The notes under the pieces were generated by a model. The model worked only from the letters and a program-made list of their open reading frames with translations. It ran no database searches and was not told where the DNA came from. This document shows, piece after piece, positions 8,801 through 17,470 of a DNA stretch of 64,000 nucleotides; positions within the stretch are counted from its first letter, which is position 1, and every line of letters begins with the position of its first letter. The DNA comes from an uncultured Roseiflexaceae bacterium (GTDB lineage Bacteria > Chloroflexota > Chloroflexia > Chloroflexales > Roseiflexaceae). The DNA is taken from positions 163,341 to 227,340 of the forward strand of contig CALKHR010000110.1 in assembly GCA_937988885.1 (NCBI GenBank), in the 5' to 3' direction. The position numbers and the translations under genes are program-made.

Positions 8801-10167
8801 GTACGGTTCCAATCGACTAACACCTGAGTGGTTTCGGCTTCGCTCAGCATGTCGAGTTGACCGAGGCGCGCATGCGGCGACATACTCATCGCGAGCAGCA
8901 GCGTCTTGAGATGCCCGGCCATCCGTGCGATACTGTCCGCATCGAAGCGATTGCTATCGTAAATGAGCTTGATGACCAGCGTATCAGCGGCAATAACCGA
9001 CAAGTTGAGCGGGTAATTCGTGCGCTCAATCGTCTGGCTGTGCTGAACGTGTAGGCTCGCCCCGCTGAAGTTCACCATCTCGGCGGGATAACTCTCGAAG
9101 CTGAGGATATTTTCGAACAGCGGTTGGCCTTGTTCTAGCCCACTCCAGTTCTGGACTTGAACCAGCGGGCTATAGTCGTATTGGCGTGCTTCGGCCTGCT
9201 CAAGTTGCAGCGCTTGCAGCCACTCAAGCACCGTGGCATCACTGTTAGCCCGCACCCGTACCGGCAGCGTGTTGAGGAACAAGCCAACCATCGCATCGGA
9301 GCCTAGCAATGTTGGCGGACGCCCCGAAACGACGCTGCCAAATACCACATCTTCCGAAGCGCTATAGCGACTCAGCAGCAGCGCCCACGCGCCATGCACC
9401 AGTGTCCCTATCGTCACTTGGTTGCTGCGCGCGAAGGACTGAAGATGCGCCATGGATTCTTCGGGCAACGCATCGTACCACTCGCGATAGTCTGGGGGCG
9501 CATCCGTCTGCGAGGCGTTGCGCTCAATCCACAGCTGTGTTGGCGCGCTCATCCCACGCAGGCGGTCACGCCAAAACGCTTCAGCCTCCGTTAGACTTTG
9601 GTGCTCAAGCCAGGCAATGTAGTCTCGGAACGGGCGTACCTCAGCGAAGGTATACGAGCGGCCTTCCACCGACGCGTGGTAGAAGCCAAACACTTCCTTC
9701 AACACTAACATAATCGCCCAGCCGTCGAGCAATATGTGATGAAAACTCCAGACGAATTGATAGCGATCATCTGCCATGCGGATGAGGTGGAGGCGCATCA
9801 GCGGCGCACGCGAAAGATCGAAACCGCGCGCTCTATCCTCCGCCAATAACCGCTCGAACTGAACTGCCTGCAACTCAGGTGCGAGGTCGCGCCAATCGAG
9901 CACGTTCCAAGGGGCTTGCACGCGCTGGCGAATCACTTGCAACGGCTGCTCCAAATTGCTCCAGATGAACATCGCGCGCAATGCGGCGTGGTGATCGATC
10001 GTAGCCTGCCAAGCCTCATAGAACTTGTCGATATTCAGATCCCCACGCAACTCGGCGGACCATTGCACAAAATATTGTGCCGAATCAGGAGCGTATCGAG
10101 CATGAAACAACATACCCTGCTGCATGGGGGATAAGGGATACATATCCTCTACGTTCTTCGGTTTCAT
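5815..10167 (-). CDS. Nonribosomal peptide synthetase, C-A(MT)-PCP
   Basis: This is a 1450-residue elongation module. The condensation domain (about 1-430) keeps HHILLDG with the His pair at 143-144. The adenylation domain (about 465-900 and 1300-1355) has YTSGSTGRPKG and NAYGPTE. A methyltransferase is inserted between adenylation motifs A8 and A9/A10: SAM motif VVEIGTG near 980-986 and a double-Glu loop SEIVGAIGGSE with E1051 and E1060, resembling protein arginine methyltransferases. The carrier domain has GGHSL with Ser1375. There is no thioesterase, so the chain probably passes to the PKS. My tentative specificity code is D-A-S-F-A-A-A-V-C-K, close to aromatic (Tyr/Phe) codes, at low certainty. 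The start lies 2 bases after the upstream NRPS stop, which indicates translational coupling. Confidence 0.92.
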   Translation of the reverse strand: MKPKNVEDMYPLSPMQQGMLFHARYAPDSAQYFVQWSAELRGDLNIDKFYEAWQATIDHHAALRAMFIWSNLEQPLQVIRQRVQAPWNVLDWRDLAPELQAVQFERLLAEDRARGFDLSRAPLMRLHLIRMADDRYQFVWSFHHILLDGWAIMLVLKEVFGFYHASVEGRSYTFAEVRPFRDYIAWLEHQSLTEAEAFWRDRLRGMSAPTQLWIERNASQTDAPPDYREWYDALPEESMAHLQSFARSNQVTIGTLVHGAWALLLSRYSASEDVVFGSVVSGRPPTLLGSDAMVGLFLNTLPVRVRANSDATVLEWLQALQLEQAEARQYDYSPLVQVQNWSGLEQGQPLFENILSFESYPAEMVNFSGASLHVQHSQTIERTNYPLNLSVIAADTLVIKLIYDSNRFDADSIARMAGHLKTLLLAMSMSPHARLGQLDMLSEAETTQVLVDWNRTSAPYVHDRCFHHLFEKQVERTPDALAAVFVAPNGSTSILSYHELNQRANQLAHYLQRQGIGPDKLVGICVKRSLDMLIGILGILKAGGAYVPLDPAYPSERLAFMLEDSAAAALVTQDDLLEQLPWRDAGLNELAVVCLERDRMQISAQPVSNPISKVNNSNLAYMIYTSGSTGRPKGVLIEHRGINNLAAAQIAMFDVQPDSRVLQLASLSFDAALSEIAMTLLAGATLYLAPQEMLMPGPDLLGLLRDHAITTVTFTPMALAALPYDPLPALRTIAVAGEACPHALAVQWGAGRRFLNAYGPTEVTVCATMGLWDGGPKLPIGRPIANSALYVLNDKMRPMPIGVPGELFIGGVGLARGYHHQPHLTQERFVPNPFVPFEGAQDVTSEGEVPVSEFLYRTGDLVRYLPDGQLEFLGRIDQQVKLRGYRIELGEIESALLQHAGVREAAVVMQTQEDSSEKRLVAYVVPRSSTQTEEKPIELWPSVAEYFVYDELLYGAMTNDEVRNQSYRAALASTVPGKVVVEIGTGKDAILSRFCVEAGAKHVYTIELLEETYRQAKQCIERLGLSDKITILYGDATKVELPELADVCVSEIVGAIGGSEGAAVIINNARRFLKPGGRMIPERSVTQIAAVQLPPYVRANPHFGSTPRHYVDRIFEQVGYPFDLRVCLKHVNDSHLISTKGVFEDLDFTQQIAVEELHTEQLEITKDGEIDGFLVWLRLHTVASETIDILSHEHCWLPVYLPVFDTPIQVAQGDRITLHIERMLCENQLNPDYLLYGVLDRRNGVRLDFEYDAFHFKRQFRRNGFYQRLFDASSVATKPQAELSASMLKEHLRKIVPEFMIPSAFVMLDSMPLTPNGKLDRAALPSPSQSHTAQEQTFVAPQSELERSIAALWSEALQLERVGLYDNFFDLGGHSLLLARIHSKVEQMSKYQVSLVDMFNYPTVHALASYLSRTETPKPTAQIEERDAQRRMGANRLQQRRANQQRNLSS

Positions 10168-10169
10168 AC

Positions 10170-13100
10170 CTACATCTCCTCATCATCGAGATCGCTAATC
10201 AGGGCTGCAACCGCATCCAACTGCTGCTGATTCAAGCCCGCCAATTCGAAGTCCGCAGGTGAAAATCCGTTGGTACGCGGCGCTAGGCATTGCGTGATCA
10301 ATTGCCGCAACTCGGCGATATAGCGCTCGGCCAATTGTGTGACCGTCGTTTCTTTGTGCAGATTTGCGCTGTAGGTCCAGGTAAAGGTGAGACAGCCCTC
10401 GTTGACTAGGCCTTCCACTACGAGTGTGTGGGTGCGGTGCCCCAACGGGCTACGGCACGGGCCGATCGGCTCTGTAGCGCGCCGCTCTAGCACACCATCT
10501 CGCAGCACCTGATCGAATTGCCCAAGGTAGTTAAAGCGCAATTGCGGATGCGGTAGTTCGCGCAGTTGCTCGACGATCGCCGCATCGTCGCTCAGATAAC
10601 GCAACAGGCCGTAGCTAATGCCGTGATCGGGGATTTGTCGCAGTTGCTCCTTCACAGCCTGCAGCGACGTTTGGAGATCATCGGCATATTCCAGCTTCAG
10701 CAGAACTGGGAACATCGCGGTGAACCAACCCACCGTGCGGGAGATATCCACATCGGCAAAGAGTTCCTCGCGCCCGTGGCTCTCCAGCGTGATGAGCAGC
10801 GACGACTGGCCCGTCCACGCGACCCCTGTGCGCAACAGGGCTGTGAGCAGCACATCGTTGATTTGGGTTTGATACGCCTTCGGCAGATCCTGAAGTACTG
10901 CACGCGTCTCATCGGCGCTCAGACTACAGGTGACATGTCGAGCGCTCGCCACCGTATTCTCACCCAGCCGAAAGTCCAGAGGCAGCTCGGGATCGGCGCC
11001 TCGCAATGCGTTCAACCAGTACGACAGGTGTTGGCGTAGCTCATCGGAACGGGCGTAATCCCTCAGGTGAATAGCCCATTGCTGGTACGAAGTCGTTTTC
11101 GGGGGAAGAGCCACCGGTTTATTTTGGCGCAACTGCTGATAGATATGCTGAAGATCCTCCAGTAAAATGCGCCACGACACCCCATCGATCGACACATAGT
11201 TGATGATAATCAGCAGGCGCGACTTGCGGGTCTGGCCCAAATCAAAGAACATGCCGCACAAACGGGGCGCACGCGACAGATCAAGGCTGGACTGTAGTTG
11301 GGTCGCAGCCTCCTCGATCACACGCGCAAATTCCTCCTTCGGCAGCTTCACCAGATTCATGTATGACAACGAGACTGGTTCGCATTGCATTGCGTTAAAC
11401 TGCTGCCAGCCTGCATCATCTCGAACAACATACAGGCGCAACGCATCGTGGTGCATCACGAGGTATTGAAAGGCGATCTCGAGCAACGTCACATCGACCT
11501 TTGGGGCGACCTCGAACAACATCGCTTGATTCCAATGGTGCGGATCGGGAAACTGCTGCTCAAAGAACCACGACTGTATCGGCGTGAGCGGCACGGCACC
11601 GCTCACCGGGCCCTGCTCGGCCTGCACCTGCGATGATTGTTCCGCAAGTGGCGCCAGTTCGGCCACCGTAGGATGTTCGAACAATTGCTTCGAAGTGATG
11701 CGCAAGCCAGCCTGTTGAGCCTGCGCAATCATCTGGATGCTGAGGATCGAATCGCCGCCCAACTCAAAGAAGTTATCGTGGATATCGACGTGATCGACAC
11801 CGAGGAGTTTGGCCCAAATCTCGGTAAGCAGGCGCTCGGCATACGAAATGGCTGTGGTTGCAGCAGGTGTCTCCGCGTGCAACTCGGTGGGTTGAGGCAG
11901 CGCCGCGCGATCAACTTTGCCGTTCGGCGTGAGCGGCAGCGCGTCGAGCACCACAAACAACGAGGGCACCATATACTCAGGCAGACGCTCGTGGAGGAAG
12001 GCGCGCAACTCGCGCAGGAAGGCCTCCTTCGCACTATCGGTAAGCGCTTGGTAGTCGCGATGGGCAACATACGCCACAAGCCGCTTCATGCCCGGCGTAT
12101 CCTCACGAACAACCACAACCGCCGCAAACAGTTGCGGATGCGCCATCAGCGCCGTCTCGATCTCGCCGAGCTCGATCCGATAGCCGCGCACCTTCACCTG
12201 ATGGTCAACGCGCCCCAAGAACTCGATCGCACCATCGGCACGATAGCGCCCCAGATCACCCGTGCGGTAGAGGCGCTCGCCGTGGAGCAGACGACCATTG
12301 GGTCCAAAATGCTGAATATACAGCTCGTTGAAGGGATTGGGAATGAACTTCTCGGCGGTGAGATCGGGGCGATTGAGATAGCCACGGGCGATCCCTACCC
12401 CTCCCAAATAGATCTCGCCAACTTCGCCGACGGCTGCGAGATCGAGGCTTTCGGTGAGAACATAGGCCTGTTTATAGCCAGTCGGCCAGCCGATCGGGAT
12501 CGGCGATTGTTCGCGCTCCGGATCGCAGTCCCAACAGGTGGCTTCGATGGTGGCCTCGGTGGGGCCGTACAGGTTGTGGAGCGCTGTGTGCGGCAGAACG
12601 TGAGCGCAACGCCGCACCGTCTCTAACATCAGCGTATCGCCGCCACAGAAGATGTGTTTGAGCTCTTGGTAGCCGGCCAGAGAAGGCTCTTCGAGCAGCA
12701 CACAAAAGAGCGAAGTCGCCATCTGAATAATCGTCACGTGCTGCTCCCGCATCAGCGCCACCGTCGCAGCAGCGTAGTGTTGCATGCCAGGATCGGCTAA
12801 CACAGCGACTCCGCCAACGGCGAGCGGCGCGAACAACTCCCAGGCGGCGATATCGAAGCTCAGCGAGGAGATCTGCAAAATACGATCGTTCGGGGTGAAA
12901 GCATAGGTCAACTGACGCCACAAAATCTCGTTGCAGAGACTCGCGTGCTCAATTTGCACCCCTTTGGGCCGTCCCGTCGAGCCAGAGGTATAGATGATGT
13001 AGACGAGGTTCGCGCCCGAGACGGTACACGTCGGGTTGGAGGTAGGTTGTGTGGCCCACAACTCACGCGCACTATCGATCGGCAGGATGCAGCAGCGCCC

Positions 13101-13535
13101 CGGCTGATCGGAATCGAACAGGGTATCGAGCAGTGTAGTGAGATGTGACTGGGTGAGCAATACGCGCACTCCCGCATCTTCGAGCATAAAGCGCAGACGC
13201 TCGGGAGGATAGCTTGGGTCTAGCGGAACATAGGCTCCACCGGCCTTGAGGATCGCCAATAAGCCAATCAAGAGATCGCAAGAGCGTTCAATGCAGATGC
13301 CAACAGGTTGATCTGGGGTAACACCTAGTTGACACAAAAAATGAGCAAGCTGATTGGCCTGTTCGTTGAGTTCAAAATACGAAAGCGTTTTTCCACCTGC
13401 AATCACAGCAATCGCCGTGGGGTTATACGCAACTTGGCGTTCAAACAGTTGATGAACACAGAAATCATAGCAATAGGAGATATTCGACCAAGGGGAAGGT
13501 TTAAAAGCAGGTGTTTTCCCGATGTCAGACAACAT
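10170..13535 (-). CDS. Nonribosomal peptide synthetase initiation module, A-PCP-E (E probably inactive)
   Basis: The protein starts directly with an adenylation domain (about 25-530) and has no condensation domain, as in a loading module. It has YTSGSTGRPKG and NLYGPTE motifs. The carrier domain carries GGDSI (Ser596), the variant usual before epimerization domains. The C-terminal domain (about 640-1110) has the epimerase landmarks IDGVSWRILLEDL and FNYLGQF. However, the HH of the HHxxxDG motif is Asn779-Tyr780, so the catalytic His is absent. My tentative adenylation code is D-I-W-Q-F-G-L-I-E-K, similar to Gln-type codes, at low certainty. I chose ATG 13535, preceded by AAAAGGGGG, over a GTG two codons upstream. 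It is the first gene of the NRPS operon. Confidence 0.9.
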   Translation of the reverse strand: MLSDIGKTPAFKPSPWSNISYCYDFCVHQLFERQVAYNPTAIAVIAGGKTLSYFELNEQANQLAHFLCQLGVTPDQPVGICIERSCDLLIGLLAILKAGGAYVPLDPSYPPERLRFMLEDAGVRVLLTQSHLTTLLDTLFDSDQPGRCCILPIDSARELWATQPTSNPTCTVSGANLVYIIYTSGSTGRPKGVQIEHASLCNEILWRQLTYAFTPNDRILQISSLSFDIAAWELFAPLAVGGVAVLADPGMQHYAAATVALMREQHVTIIQMATSLFCVLLEEPSLAGYQELKHIFCGGDTLMLETVRRCAHVLPHTALHNLYGPTEATIEATCWDCDPEREQSPIPIGWPTGYKQAYVLTESLDLAAVGEVGEIYLGGVGIARGYLNRPDLTAEKFIPNPFNELYIQHFGPNGRLLHGERLYRTGDLGRYRADGAIEFLGRVDHQVKVRGYRIELGEIETALMAHPQLFAAVVVVREDTPGMKRLVAYVAHRDYQALTDSAKEAFLRELRAFLHERLPEYMVPSLFVVLDALPLTPNGKVDRAALPQPTELHAETPAATTAISYAERLLTEIWAKLLGVDHVDIHDNFFELGGDSILSIQMIAQAQQAGLRITSKQLFEHPTVAELAPLAEQSSQVQAEQGPVSGAVPLTPIQSWFFEQQFPDPHHWNQAMLFEVAPKVDVTLLEIAFQYLVMHHDALRLYVVRDDAGWQQFNAMQCEPVSLSYMNLVKLPKEEFARVIEEAATQLQSSLDLSRAPRLCGMFFDLGQTRKSRLLIIINYVSIDGVSWRILLEDLQHIYQQLRQNKPVALPPKTTSYQQWAIHLRDYARSDELRQHLSYWLNALRGADPELPLDFRLGENTVASARHVTCSLSADETRAVLQDLPKAYQTQINDVLLTALLRTGVAWTGQSSLLITLESHGREELFADVDISRTVGWFTAMFPVLLKLEYADDLQTSLQAVKEQLRQIPDHGISYGLLRYLSDDAAIVEQLRELPHPQLRFNYLGQFDQVLRDGVLERRATEPIGPCRSPLGHRTHTLVVEGLVNEGCLTFTWTYSANLHKETTVTQLAERYIAELRQLITQCLAPRTNGFSPADFELAGLNQQQLDAVAALISDLDDEEM

Positions 13536-13985
13536 ATGCACCCCCTTTTGGTTTTATGAGCAAAATAAAACTCATGAGAGTATCGAGTAAAAATATATTT
13601 ATACGTTCAGAGGAAAAGTAATGAGGATATTTGACAAACAAACAACAAATCTTATAATATACTCATCTTTGTAGTTCTATCTTACGTTATTTAACAATCG
13701 ATTTCTCATCAACATCAAAAGCGTATCAACTATTTTACAATAGTTAGATTAACAGCGTATAGAGACCTTTTATAGCAGTTACATAGAAATATCCAACCCA
13801 TTTATTCAACAAAGATATGTATTTTGACAGATGCACCTCTTAATAGATATATGATTAACTTTCTTGTACATTCTTTCACAAGCAGATATCGCATCAGAAC
13901 GCTCAATGAGGAGAGTCATTGCAGCAGAGCACATATTGACAAGCTTCTTTAAGCGGCAGATGGCATATGTCGTATTGCGCATATA
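13536..13985. other. AT-rich promoter region of the NRPS operon
   Basis: These 450 bases contain no supportable gene and are strikingly AT-rich next to the GC-rich genes on both sides. They must hold the NRPS promoter (- strand), but I cannot pick one -10/-35 pair with confidence. Short ORFs here lack ribosome binding sites and family features. Confidence 0.5.
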
Positions 13986-14020
13986 CACAAAAAAGGCGGG
14001 TGATTTTATCACTCGCCTTT
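13986..14020 (-). terminator. Terminator after the ABC exporter gene
   Basis: A 12-bp stem with one wobble (13992-14003 with 14009-14020) and a TTTTA/TAAAA loop is followed on the - strand by a TTTTTT run. It lies 25 bases past the exporter stop and separates it from the NRPS operon. Confidence 0.85.
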
Positions 14021-14044
14021 CATGTATGTGGGATGATGAAGCGG

Positions 14045-15868
14045 TTAGGCTATTGAGAAGGAGGATTCTGAAGTGGGGCCAGCCTCGTCGGTGCGAAACT
14101 GCAGCGAGTAGAGGTGTGCGTAGAGGCCATCCTTGGCCATAAGCTCGGCGTGTGAGCCTTGCTCGACGATCTGCCCGGCTTGAAGCACCACAATGCGATT
14201 CGCGATTTTGATGGTGCTGAGGCGATGCGCGATAATCACGGCGGTGCGATCCTTCATCAGGCGATTCAGCGCCTCCTGCACCAACTCCTCCGATTCGCTG
14301 TCGAGCGCGCTGGTTGCCTCGTCAAGCAGCAGGATGCGCGGGTTTTTGAGCATCGCGCGGGCGATCGCGATACGCTGGCGTTGGCCACCACTCAGCTTGA
14401 TGCCGCGCTCGCCCACAATGGTATCGTACCCCTGCGGGGCAGCCATGATGAAATCGTGCGCGTTCGCCGCCTTGGCAACCTCAATGATCTCGTCGAGAGT
14501 CGCATCGAGCCGACCATACGCAATATTTTCGCGGATAGTACCACCGAACAGGAGCGTCTCCTGAGGCACAAGCCCAATTTGGGCACGCAAGCTCTGTTGC
14601 GTTACGGTGCGTAAGTCGTGCCCATCGATCCGCACACACCCCTCGGTTGGGTCGTAGAAGCGCGGGATCAGGTTGAACAGGGTGCTCTTCCCCGCTCCAC
14701 TAGGGCCGACGAGCGCCACGACTTCGCCGGGCTTGATATCGAGCGAGACGTGAGTGAGCACCGACACGCCGCTTTCGTAGCCGAACGAGACATCCTCAAA
14801 CGAGATCGCGCCCTGTATCGCGCCGATGTCGTGCGCATCGAGGGCATCGGATACGCTCGGCGGCGTATCGAGGATCTCGAAGACGCGCTGCACCGCGCCG
14901 AGCGCCTCGCGAACTTGGCCGTAGATCGATGAGAGTTGCCCGAGACTCGATGCAATAGTGATGGCGTAGATGATAAATCCGCTGATCGTGGAGAACTCCA
15001 GGCGGCCAGCAAGCACCTCGCGCCCGCTGAACCATAGGATCGCGGCGATAGCACCGAAGCCAAGGAAAGCGATCAGTGCGGCGAAGCCGGAGCGAAAGAG
15101 CGCTAAGCGCAGCGATGCCCGTAGGGTACGTTGCATCATCTGATTGTAGCGCTCGACCTCGTACTGCTCGCGCGCAAAGCTTTTGACGATCCGAATACCC
15201 TGCAGCCCTTCCTCCACCGCAACCGTCGACTGCGCAAGTTCATCTTGCATGCTGGTGCTGAAGCGCTGGAAGCGCCGTCCAAACGCTGCAGCCACGCCTA
15301 CAATCAGCAGTGCCAGCACAAGCACAAAGCCGACCAGGCGCGGGTTCAACCAAAAGACGATGGCGACAGCGCCGATCAAGGTCACCACATTCGAGAGGAG
15401 TTGGGTGATGTTATTGGTCAGCACCGAGCGCACTTGAGTCACATCGCTCGAAATGCGCGAGACTAATTCGCCAACCCGTCGCTCGGCGAAGAAATCGAGC
15501 GAGAGCGCGTGCAGGTGGCGGTACAGGGTCGTGCGCAAGTCGAGGACGATTCGCTCACCGATCGAGCTGAGGGTAAAGCTCTGGACGAAGGTGAAGGCGG
15601 CCTGCAGAAAGAAGAGTCCCAGCAACATGAGCGTGAACGTATTCAATCGGCTTGGATCGCCCAGTTGAAGGACCGAGTCCAGAAGTTGGATGATGATCAG
15701 CGGGAACGCGAGACCGATAGCGCTAGATATCGCGAGTGCACCGAGTGCAAGAGCCATGAGCCAGCGGTAGGGGAGCAAAAAACCGAACAGACGCCGCCAA
15801 TCGACAGAGGAGAGTGGCGGACGTTCGGCTTGCTGTGGGCTTTGTGCCCGATTGCGACGACCAAACAT
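14045..15868 (-). CDS. ABC exporter, fused membrane and ATPase domains (MsbA/LmrA type)
   Basis: This half-size exporter has 607 residues. An N-terminal six-helix membrane domain (about 15-320) includes VGELVSRISSDVTQVRS. The ATPase domain has Walker A GPSGAGKST, signature LSGGQRQRIAIARAML and Walker B ILLLDEATSALD. It should act as a homodimer pumping lipids, peptides or drugs outward. The open frame continues upstream through the tRNA-Lys gene, so longer starts are artefacts; I chose ATG 15868, although no good ribosome binding site precedes it. It lies just upstream of the NRPS operon on the same strand, separated by a terminator. Export of the NRPS/PKS product is plausible but unproven. 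Confidence 0.88.
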   Translation of the reverse strand: MFGRRNRAQSPQQAERPPLSSVDWRRLFGFLLPYRWLMALALGALAISSAIGLAFPLIIIQLLDSVLQLGDPSRLNTFTLMLLGLFFLQAAFTFVQSFTLSSIGERIVLDLRTTLYRHLHALSLDFFAERRVGELVSRISSDVTQVRSVLTNNITQLLSNVVTLIGAVAIVFWLNPRLVGFVLVLALLIVGVAAAFGRRFQRFSTSMQDELAQSTVAVEEGLQGIRIVKSFAREQYEVERYNQMMQRTLRASLRLALFRSGFAALIAFLGFGAIAAILWFSGREVLAGRLEFSTISGFIIYAITIASSLGQLSSIYGQVREALGAVQRVFEILDTPPSVSDALDAHDIGAIQGAISFEDVSFGYESGVSVLTHVSLDIKPGEVVALVGPSGAGKSTLFNLIPRFYDPTEGCVRIDGHDLRTVTQQSLRAQIGLVPQETLLFGGTIRENIAYGRLDATLDEIIEVAKAANAHDFIMAAPQGYDTIVGERGIKLSGGQRQRIAIARAMLKNPRILLLDEATSALDSESEELVQEALNRLMKDRTAVIIAHRLSTIKIANRIVVLQAGQIVEQGSHAELMAKDGLYAHLYSLQFRTDEAGPTSESSFSIA

Positions 15869-15966
15869 ACGAATGGGTTGAGCTTTCTGTCGGCCTCTTG
15901 CGACCGATCCCGCTTGAGTCGGAGAACAAAACGAAGAGGACGTCGCTACGACGCCCTCTTGATTGG

Positions 15967-16042
<76 letters not shown>

Positions 16043-16089
16043 GTATGATCAGCTCACACATTTTTGTGTTGTTCTCTCGAACGGCTGGG

Positions 16090-16118
16090 ATTATAGCACA
16101 GCTTTTTTTTCTTTGCAA
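16090..16118 (-). promoter_or_regulatory. Promoter of tRNA-Lys
   Basis: Read on the - strand, TTGCAA (16118-16113) and TATAAT (16095-16090) are 17 bp apart and lie about 48 bases upstream of the mature tRNA 5' end. Confidence 0.7.
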
Positions 16119-16518
16119 ATTCCGCATGAGGACGCCTTATTCAATCATTTTTCATATTTTAATTTTGAATATACAATATATTTTGGTTGAACATTGAGGC
16201 GACGAATGCGCACGTGTTCCCATGCTCAGGGCTTATAGCGACCCTACCCAGCTCGTTTGCCCATTGTCTACCGATGGCTGACTATACGGTATAGCTCGAT
16301 ACAACGGGCCTCGCGGTTTAGTGACTAGGAAGCCTTTGCTGTCTGTAGGAGAAAATAGGAAAAACGTACTATACACTATAGCAGTTTCATGGTTGTAGGG
16401 TGAAACAGGACTGTCGTCCTATAGTCAGTAGCAGTATGGGATGTACAATGGAAAATAAGGAAAATATATTAGGGTCGCTCTGGCAGCACATAGGATAGTT
16501 TACAGAGGAGAGCATGAT
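16119..16518. other. Intergenic region, no gene seen
   Basis: This AT-rich gap lies between the divergent tRNA/exporter and the receiver gene. I find no ORF with coding features and no strong hairpin. It ends with GAGGAG at 16505-16510, the ribosome binding site of the next gene. Confidence 0.45.
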
Positions 16519-16941
16519 ATGTCCAAGCGCCTTGTCCTGATCGAAGATAGCCAACTTCAGGCCATGCGACTCCAGCACGAATTAGCACATCATGGTTTTC
16601 AGGTCGAAATTGCCAACACTGGCGGGCAGGGGCTTGCATGCATTCAGGCACAACAGCCTGACGCGATTTTGCTTGATGTGATGCTACCAGATACAGATGG
16701 TTATGCTTTGTGCCGTCGCCTGAAAGCAGATCAAGAGCTCAACCATATTCCAATTCTTCTGTTGACGAGCCGTAGCGCCCACGAGGCAACCGTGGCTGGG
16801 TTGAGTGTGGGGGCCGATGCGTATGTGCCTAAGGATATGGACACAGTCCAAAATGTAGTCGCAGTGCTGCTCCAACTCGGTATTGATGGTCAGGCTTTGC
16901 AGGAACCCAACCAGACAAAGGCCCTTAACTCTTCGCAATAA
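16519..16941 (+). CDS. Stand-alone response-regulator receiver protein
   Basis: The protein has 140 residues and is a single CheY-like receiver domain with no output domain. Phospho-acceptor Asp53 is in AILLDVMLPD, the acidic pair is in LIEDS, the conserved Ser/Thr in LLLTS, and the conserved Lys in AYVPKD. It starts at ATG 16519, 8 bases after GAGGAG. No kinase gene adjoins it, so it is an orphan receiver that may take phosphate from one of the hybrid kinases encoded at 27830-39037 or act by protein contact. It has its own terminator. Confidence 0.85.
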   Translation: MSKRLVLIEDSQLQAMRLQHELAHHGFQVEIANTGGQGLACIQAQQPDAILLDVMLPDTDGYALCRRLKADQELNHIPILLLTSRSAHEATVAGLSVGADAYVPKDMDTVQNVVAVLLQLGIDGQALQEPNQTKALNSSQ

Positions 16942-16961
16942 TTTGGCTGTTGTTTGTTGAT

Positions 16962-16997
16962 GGCGTTAGCGAACTTCTCCTCGCTAACGCCGCTTTG
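16962..16997 (+). terminator. Hairpin terminator after the receiver gene
   Basis: A perfect 11-bp stem (16962-16972 with 16981-16991) encloses an 8-base loop. The tail GCTTTGTG holds only a short T-run, so it may be a weak or assisted terminator. Confidence 0.65.
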
Positions 16998-17470
16998 TGT
17001 GTACGCAACACCACCCCTCAGCCTTTACCCCGAGTCTCAACCCAATTCACCTTGGCAAGACCCTTGCTATCACAAAATGCATGCCTGCAGCCTCATCAAG
17101 GTTGCAGCATTATTTTCTCTTTAGTTTATACTACTCTTCTCGGAAGACGAAATATCTAGCGCATCGTTTAGTGATATTATTGGCCACTAAATCTGCTGAT
17201 AGGAGAAAAACAATTGCCAAAACGGTTGTCATTTTTGATGCATCTGTGGTGTTTTATGCAGGTGATGTAAAAAAAGCTCCCTGCTTACGCTCACGTTTCT
17301 CGCTTGATACGTTCGGTGAACCGCTTACGTCCCGGTACACATCGGTCTTAAGAGGGATTCACAAGCTGCAACAACTCAGTCCTTAGTTGTGCAACTACCG
17401 ATTTCGTATCTACGTCCTATGTCATCATTTAATTCTTGAAATCAGCCCGTTTGCTCAGAAGGAGCGATTC
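16998..17470. other. Intergenic region upstream of the efflux operon
   Basis: I see no convincing gene here. Short open frames have no ribosome binding site or recognisable motif. The stretch probably holds the promoter of the MacA-like gene and ends with AAGGAG at 17459-17464. Confidence 0.4.
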
